From: Arthrobacter sp. zg-Y820
GTDB lineage: Bacteria; Actinomycetota; Actinomycetes; Actinomycetales; Micrococcaceae
Length of the DNA: 64,000 nucleotides
NCBI RefSeq assembly: GCF_030142155.1
Contig: NZ_CP126247.1
Location: 1-64,000, forward strand
Direction: 5' to 3'
Both the position numbers and the translations under genes were made by a program. The first letter of the stretch is position 1; every line of letters starts with the position of its first letter. The notes beneath the pieces are model-generated. The model saw nothing but the letters and a program-made list of their open reading frames with translations, was not told the origin of the DNA and did no database searches. Below are positions 59,748-64,000 of this stretch, piece by piece.

Positions 59748-60284
59748 ATGCAGTCCTACGATCCCTATGACGCCCTGCCGCAGGTACCGGCCTTCACGGT
59801 CACCAGCGACGATGTCTCGAACATGGAGCCGATGTCCGCCGCCCAGTACAGCGGGAAAATGGGCATTCCCGGCGGGCAGGACGCATCACCGCAGCTGAGC
59901 TGGAGCGGAGCCCCGGAGGGCACCCGGAGCTTCGCCGTGACCATGTTCGACCCCGATGCCCCCACGGGCAGCGGCTTCTGGCACTGGGCGGCATTCAACA
60001 TTCCGGCAACGGCAACCTCCCTGCCCGGCAACGCGGCGAACCACGGTGACCTGCCGCCGGGCACCGTGCAACTGGCGAACGACGCCGGGTTCCGCGGCTT
60101 CGTGGGCGCGGCACCGCCCGCCGGCCACGGCCCGCACCGCTACATGGTGGTGGTCCACGCCGTCGACGTCGAATCACTGGAGGTGCCGGCGGATGCCAGC
60201 CCGGCCTCCCTGGGCTTCGCCCTGTTCACCCACACCCTGGCCCGCGCCCGGATCGTCGGCCTGGCGGAGGTCCCCGCCGCCTAG
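59748..60284 (+). CDS. YbhB/YbcL family PEBP-like protein
   Basis: 178 residues of the phosphatidylethanolamine-binding-protein fold: GGQDASPQLSWSGAPEG, MFDPDAPTGSGFWHW and GPHRYMVVVHAVDV, with ligand-site Asp-Pro-Asp and His. No signal peptide. Role unknown; some homologues bind small anions or inhibit kinases. ATG has CAGGAGA upstream. Confidence 0.92.
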   Translation: MQSYDPYDALPQVPAFTVTSDDVSNMEPMSAAQYSGKMGIPGGQDASPQLSWSGAPEGTRSFAVTMFDPDAPTGSGFWHWAAFNIPATATSLPGNAANHGDLPPGTVQLANDAGFRGFVGAAPPAGHGPHRYMVVVHAVDVESLEVPADASPASLGFALFTHTLARARIVGLAEVPAA

Positions 60285-60397
60285 CCGGGCAGCGCCGCGC
60301 TGGCCCGGCGCCGCCGCCCCAGGGAGCGGCGCCGGGCCGGTTAGGCTGGAGGCCTGCGCAGGTGCGCAGATCAACCTGCGAGGGAACGAGGTGCCCG

Positions 60398-61201
60398 GTG
60401 CGTCTGGTGGCAAGTGACCTGGACGGGACCATCGTCGGTCCCGACAACCGGATCAGTGACCGGACCGTCCGTGCCTTCCGCGACTGCACGGAGGCCGGCA
60501 TCGAGGTTGTGTTTGTCACCGGCAGGCCGCCGCGCTGGCTGAGCCCGCTGCAGGATTTCCTCGGGCACGCGGGAACCGTCATCTGCTCCAACGGCGCCAT
60601 CACCTACGACCTGGGCACCGAACGGGTGCTGAAGGCGCAGGCCCTGTCCCTGCCGGCCATTTTTGCCGCCGCCGGCATTATCCGGGGCCTCTACCCGGGC
60701 GCCCGTTTTGCCGCCGAAACCGTTGGCGGCTTTCATCTGGGCCCCGGCTTCCTCGAATCGGAATCCCGGGACCTGCCCGGTGCCGTTGCCCCCGCGCCGC
60801 TGGAAGCAACCCTCACCGACACCGACACCGTGGTGAAGTTCCTGGCCCGGGTGGACGGCGCCGCGCCGGACGAAGTCCTGCAGCGTGTCCGCCCCGCGGT
60901 GGCGCATCTGGTGTCGACCACTCATTCCGCCCCCTCCATTGCGCTGCTGGAGATGTCGCTGCACGGCTTGGACAAGTCGGTGACGCTGGCCGACTACGCT
61001 GCGTCCCGGGACATCGACCCCGCTGATGTGGTGGCCTTTGGCGACATGCCCAACGACGTGCAGATGCTGCAGTGGGCCGGATGCGGCTACGCCATGGCGT
61101 CAGGCCACGCCGACGCCCTCGCTGCCGCGGACAAAGTGGCACCGGCGTTCGTCGACGACGGCGTCGCCCAGATCCTGGAGGGGCTGCTGCGCCGGTCGTG
61201 A
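60398..61201 (+). CDS. Cof-type HAD-IIB hydrolase
   Basis: Predicted phosphatase, 267 residues from GTG 60398 (MRLVASDLDGTIVGP) with GAGGT upstream. HAD motif I DLDGT, motif II VTGRPPRW, Lys in GLDKSVTL, and motif III/IV VAFGDMPNDVQML. The large C2B cap marks the Cof group, which removes phosphate from sugar phosphates or flavin precursors. Substrate unknown. Confidence 0.9.
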   Translation: MRLVASDLDGTIVGPDNRISDRTVRAFRDCTEAGIEVVFVTGRPPRWLSPLQDFLGHAGTVICSNGAITYDLGTERVLKAQALSLPAIFAAAGIIRGLYPGARFAAETVGGFHLGPGFLESESRDLPGAVAPAPLEATLTDTDTVVKFLARVDGAAPDEVLQRVRPAVAHLVSTTHSAPSIALLEMSLHGLDKSVTLADYAASRDIDPADVVAFGDMPNDVQMLQWAGCGYAMASGHADALAAADKVAPAFVDDGVAQILEGLLRRS

Positions 61202-61258
61202 GCCCGGTTCGGTAAGCCCGGTTCGCCGGAGCGGGGGTTCAGTTGCCAAGCAGCGGGG

Positions 61259-62083
61259 TTAGGCGCCCGCTGCGGCTTCGGATCGGGACATCCGCCGGGA
61301 GTGCAGCAGCCGGTGCGCGGTGATGACCACCGCCAGCCAGGCCAGTCCCAGCGTCCAGGCCACCAGCACATCGGTGAACCAGTGGTGGCCCAGGAACACG
61401 CGGCTCAGCCCCACGGCTATTGAGAAGCCGGCCGCCAGGAGCACGGTGAGCACCTTGGCGCCGCGGCTGTGCAGGTGCAGCACGATCAGATAGGCCACCA
61501 CTCCGGCAATGACCACGGCGTTCAGCGAATGGCCGCTGGGAAACGACGCCGAATGCTCAAACGGCGGCACGGCTTCCGTCAGCGGCGGCCGGACGCGGCC
61601 CACCAGGTCCTTGCCCGCCACCGTCATCAGCAGGGATCCGGCGGCAGCGGCAGCTATCAGCAGCACCGGGGTCCAGGACCGCCACTTCAGCGCCATGATC
61701 ACCATGGCCGTGCTCGCCAGGATGGGCATGCCGACGGTGCCGGCCAGGTTGGTGAAGGCCGTCACCGCACTGTCGACTTCCGGGGAGCGCAGTGTCAGGG
61801 CCGCATCCAGGACCGGCTGGTCGAGTTGGGCCACGCCGTCGGAGTCACTCACCGACTCATAGACCTCGGCCGATCCCAGGGTCAGCAGGAGCGCCGGGAT
61901 CAGTCCCACCGCCAGGGTGATCAGCAGAGCGGCGTGGGGCGATGTCCAGAGGACCAGTCGTTGGAAAACCGCAGCGAGCCAGCCCGGAATCCCCGGCTTC
62001 GGCTTCGTCTGCTGCATCGGCTCCCGCGGCTCCGGCTCGGGCCGGGAGTCGTGCGGGCGGGGTTCGGAACTGTTGCGGGTCAT
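61259..62083 (-). CDS. PAP2 superfamily lipid phosphatase
   Basis: Membrane phosphatase of the phosphatidic-acid type, 274 residues, about six transmembrane helices after a Pro/Glu-rich cytoplasmic start. The three-part active site is complete: KDLVGRVRPP, PSGHSLNAV, and SRVFLGHHWFTDVLVA. Last of three overlapping minus-strand genes (start overlaps the esterase stop by four bases). Confidence 0.92.
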   Translation of the reverse strand: MTRNSSEPRPHDSRPEPEPREPMQQTKPKPGIPGWLAAVFQRLVLWTSPHAALLITLAVGLIPALLLTLGSAEVYESVSDSDGVAQLDQPVLDAALTLRSPEVDSAVTAFTNLAGTVGMPILASTAMVIMALKWRSWTPVLLIAAAAAGSLLMTVAGKDLVGRVRPPLTEAVPPFEHSASFPSGHSLNAVVIAGVVAYLIVLHLHSRGAKVLTVLLAAGFSIAVGLSRVFLGHHWFTDVLVAWTLGLAWLAVVITAHRLLHSRRMSRSEAAAGA

Positions 62084-63381
62084 GGAACCAGTATGCCCAA
62101 CCGGTGGCCGAGCCAGTCCAGATTGTCCACCAGGCCCGCCTTCCAGACATGCCAGGAATGGGCGCCGGGCACCTCCTGAAGGGTGACGTCCATGCCGGCG
62201 GCACGGGCGGCGGCAGAGACCGACCGCCCCTGCGGGGCGTACACGGAATCGTCAGCGCCCACGACCACGATCCCGGCGGAATCCGGAAAGGTCCGGTGCT
62301 GCAGCAGGTCCAGGGGATTTTGGGCGGTGAAGGCGGCGGTGTTCCCGCCGAAGTAGGTCTGGACCAGGGCGTCACGGCCCTGCGGAATGCTGGGCTCCGC
62401 TTCACCGGCAATGTCGATGAAGGTGGGGTAGGCGGCGGGAAAATTCGTCGCCAGCTGCAGGGCGCAGGTTCCGCCGTAGGAATAGCCGGCAACGGCCCAC
62501 TGCGGCCCGCCCCGCAGCCCGGAGGCCAGATGCTGCTGCACCCAGGCCGGAAGATCCACGGCCAGGTAGGTGGCTGAGGAGCTGATCGTGGAATCCAGAC
62601 AGAGCGGCCAGTTCTTGTTGTTGGCGTTCGATGCGTCAGGCATGATCACCACTGGGGCCAATCCGGAATGCGCTGCGGCGAAAGTGTCCATGGCCTCAAG
62701 CAGCTGTCCGCCGATCAGCCAGTCGGACGGGCCCCCGGGCTGGCCGTGGATCAGCACCAGCACGGGCAGATTCACGGCAGGAGGCGTCGCCAGATAGGCG
62801 GGAGGCAGGTAGAGGAGCGCCGGATTGGCGGCATAGTCGGAAACCGTGCCCGGTATGTCGGCCGAATAGACCCTGCCGCCGGCGGGCATGTCCTCCGGCG
62901 GCACCCAGTTGGCCTCGGTGGTATCCGGACGCCCGGCGGCGGCGTCCGGACTGCGTTCGGGCAGGTCCGAGGTCTCCACCGCCGGCGGAAACAGCAGCGA
63001 ACCGAGGGTCGGATACTGTCCGTAGGCTGCATTCGTGGCGCCGGCGACCGCCGCCATGACCAGTGCTGCGGCAACGAGTGTCAGGAGCCGCATCCGGACG
63101 GCCCGGGCGTCCCTCAGCCGCGCCGCCGCAAGGATTATCGCAAGTATGCCAGCACAGGCATATACATACAGCAGGCGCGGCAGTGAGGCGTTCCACCAAT
63201 GAAAAACGGTCTCGGCCAGGACATACAGGATCAAAGTCAGCAGGGCAGCGAATGCAGCGGCCGCCGGCACCACCACCAGCACCTGCCGGCGTCCGCCCCA
63301 AACCAGCCACAGCAGTGACAGCGCGCCCAGGACTCCTAGCCCAACGGGAAATGCCCCGCTGATCAGCGACAGTGAGTTCAC
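62080..63381 (-). CDS. Membrane-anchored alpha/beta esterase (antigen 85/esterase D-like)
   Basis: 433 residues. Four transmembrane helices (about 10-115) are followed by an extracellular esterase domain: PVLVLIHGQPGGPSDW, APVVIMPDASNANN, nucleophile elbow VAGYSYGGTCAL, acid near VVGADDSVY and His in PGAHSWHVWKAGL. The fold is that of mycolyltransferase-like esterases. Placed between MprF-like and PAP2 genes with four-base overlaps, it probably acts on envelope lipids or wall esters. Confidence 0.88.
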   Translation of the reverse strand: MNSLSLISGAFPVGLGVLGALSLLWLVWGGRRQVLVVVPAAAAFAALLTLILYVLAETVFHWWNASLPRLLYVYACAGILAIILAAARLRDARAVRMRLLTLVAAALVMAAVAGATNAAYGQYPTLGSLLFPPAVETSDLPERSPDAAAGRPDTTEANWVPPEDMPAGGRVYSADIPGTVSDYAANPALLYLPPAYLATPPAVNLPVLVLIHGQPGGPSDWLIGGQLLEAMDTFAAAHSGLAPVVIMPDASNANNKNWPLCLDSTISSSATYLAVDLPAWVQQHLASGLRGGPQWAVAGYSYGGTCALQLATNFPAAYPTFIDIAGEAEPSIPQGRDALVQTYFGGNTAAFTAQNPLDLLQHRTFPDSAGIVVVGADDSVYAPQGRSVSAAARAAGMDVTLQEVPGAHSWHVWKAGLVDNLDWLGHRLGILVP

Positions 63382-64000
63382 CGTGAGCTGTCCACAATGT
63401 GCCGCACGAGGGTGAGCCCCTGGGCCACGGAAAGCCGCGGCAGATAGGCCCGTGCGACGGCGTTCCCAATGGCGGGCAGGGAGGCCGGATCACGGTACGT
63501 CAGGTACAGGGGAACGTAACGGGGCTGGAACTTGGCCTTGAACGCCAGCAGGGAGCGGAAGCCGTAGACCGGTTCCAGGGTCGTTCCGAGCAGGTCCAGG
63601 ACGGAATCCAGAAGGCTTGAGTCGCCCGCCGCCGGGTCCGCCCTCTCCGCGGCTCCGCTCGCAGTTCCGTTACCGGCTCCGTTCCCGTTCCGGGGCCCGG
63701 GCCGTGCGGCGCGGGCCAGCGGTGCTCCGGAGAGGCTCAGCAGTTCATACCCTTCCGCCTGCAGCAGGCTTGCGGCGGAGGCAATGAGGAAGTCCATGGC
63801 CGGCTTGAAGCCGGCGCCGCGCCGGCGCATGAAGTCCAGGGTCCAGCCGATGACGCGGCCGTCCCGGTAGATCGGCAGCCAGGAGGTCACCGCATGGACG
63901 GTGCCGTCGCCGTCGACGGCGATCAGGCACCGGACCTCGGAATCGTCCAGCTCGTCCAGCCCGCCCAGCGTGAAGCCCATTTCCGGCATCTGTTTGTCCG
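63378..64000 (-). CDS. DUF2156/MprF-like phosphatidylglycerol lysyltransferase domain protein, partial
   Basis: The C-terminal 207 residues of a gene whose 5' part lies past the window edge; the frame is open through base 64000. Visible are EMGFTLGGLDELDDSEVRC, VTSWLPIYRDGRVIGWTLDF, MRRRGAGFKPAMDFLI, and the FRSLLAFKAKFQPRYVPLYL segment typical of the aminoacyl-phosphatidylglycerol synthase (GNAT-like) domain. An Arg/Pro/Gly/Asn-rich insert interrupts it. The stop overlaps the esterase GTG by four bases. Confidence 0.85.
   Translation of the reverse strand, partial: DKQMPEMGFTLGGLDELDDSEVRCLIAVDGDGTVHAVTSWLPIYRDGRVIGWTLDFMRRRGAGFKPAMDFLIASAASLLQAEGYELLSLSGAPLARAARPGPRNGNGAGNGTASGAAERADPAAGDSSLLDSVLDLLGTTLEPVYGFRSLLAFKAKFQPRYVPLYLTYRDPASLPAIGNAVARAYLPRLSVAQGLTLVRHIVDSSR

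Overview
The window is a GC-rich actinobacterial chromosome segment that starts at the replication origin. Gene order (dnaA-dnaN-gnd-recF-DUF721-gyrB-gyrA-DUF3566-tRNA-Ile-tRNA-Ala, then crgA, a class E sortase, pabA/trpG and the fhaA-fhaB-pstP-rodA-pbpA-pknA-pknB block), frequent GTG/TTG starts and protein style point to a member of the Micrococcaceae, most likely Arthrobacter or a close relative. That placement is inferred from synteny and remembered protein families; no database was searched. I saw no prophage, insertion sequence, CRISPR array or rRNA operon.

Layout. 1-11.7 kb holds the replication core: oriC with DnaA boxes on both sides of dnaA, the sliding clamp, RecF and both gyrase subunits. 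11.8-16 kb has two tRNAs, a DLW-39 peptide, a drug/metabolite-type exporter, a helical-repeat membrane protein, a cyclophilin and a rhomboid protease. 15.9-17.4 kb is a 1.46 kb non-coding, repeat-rich island with a second DnaA-box cluster as dense as oriC. 17.4-29 kb is the cell-division and cell-wall signalling block: CrgA, sortase, and a seven-gene overlapping operon of two FHA proteins, a PP2C phosphatase, a SEDS polymerase with its PBP and two PASTA Ser/Thr kinases. After tRNA-Leu come a DUF5997/LysR-effector pair, a Na+/H+ antiporter and a membrane metal-dependent hydrolase, then the gluconate locus (gntP-gntK with divergent gntR) and dps.

38-50 kb is accessory: a FAD/Rieske oxidoreductase with an SDR, DUF4383, a compact acyl-CoA dehydrogenase / PIG-L deacetylase-methyltransferase / glycosyltransferase operon, Ku, SoxR with a textbook SoxR-type promoter in front of a flavin reductase, a pentapeptide-repeat protein and LigD. 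Ku and LigD together make a two-component NHEJ system. 52-64 kb holds phosphoketolase, SRPBCC proteins, an AlkZ-like DNA glycosylase candidate, a stand-alone (p)ppGpp synthetase, several small metabolic enzymes, and an envelope-lipid operon (PAP2 phosphatase, membrane esterase, MprF-like synthase) running off the right edge.

Functionally, gntP/gntK/gnd and phosphoketolase together outline a route from gluconate through 6-phosphogluconate and pentose phosphates to acetyl phosphate. The strongest candidates for undescribed biology are the extra-origin DnaA-box/repeat island, the Nod-factor-like deacetylase/N-methyltransferase/glycosyltransferase cassette, and the HTH-less LysR effector domain with a histone-like basic tail.
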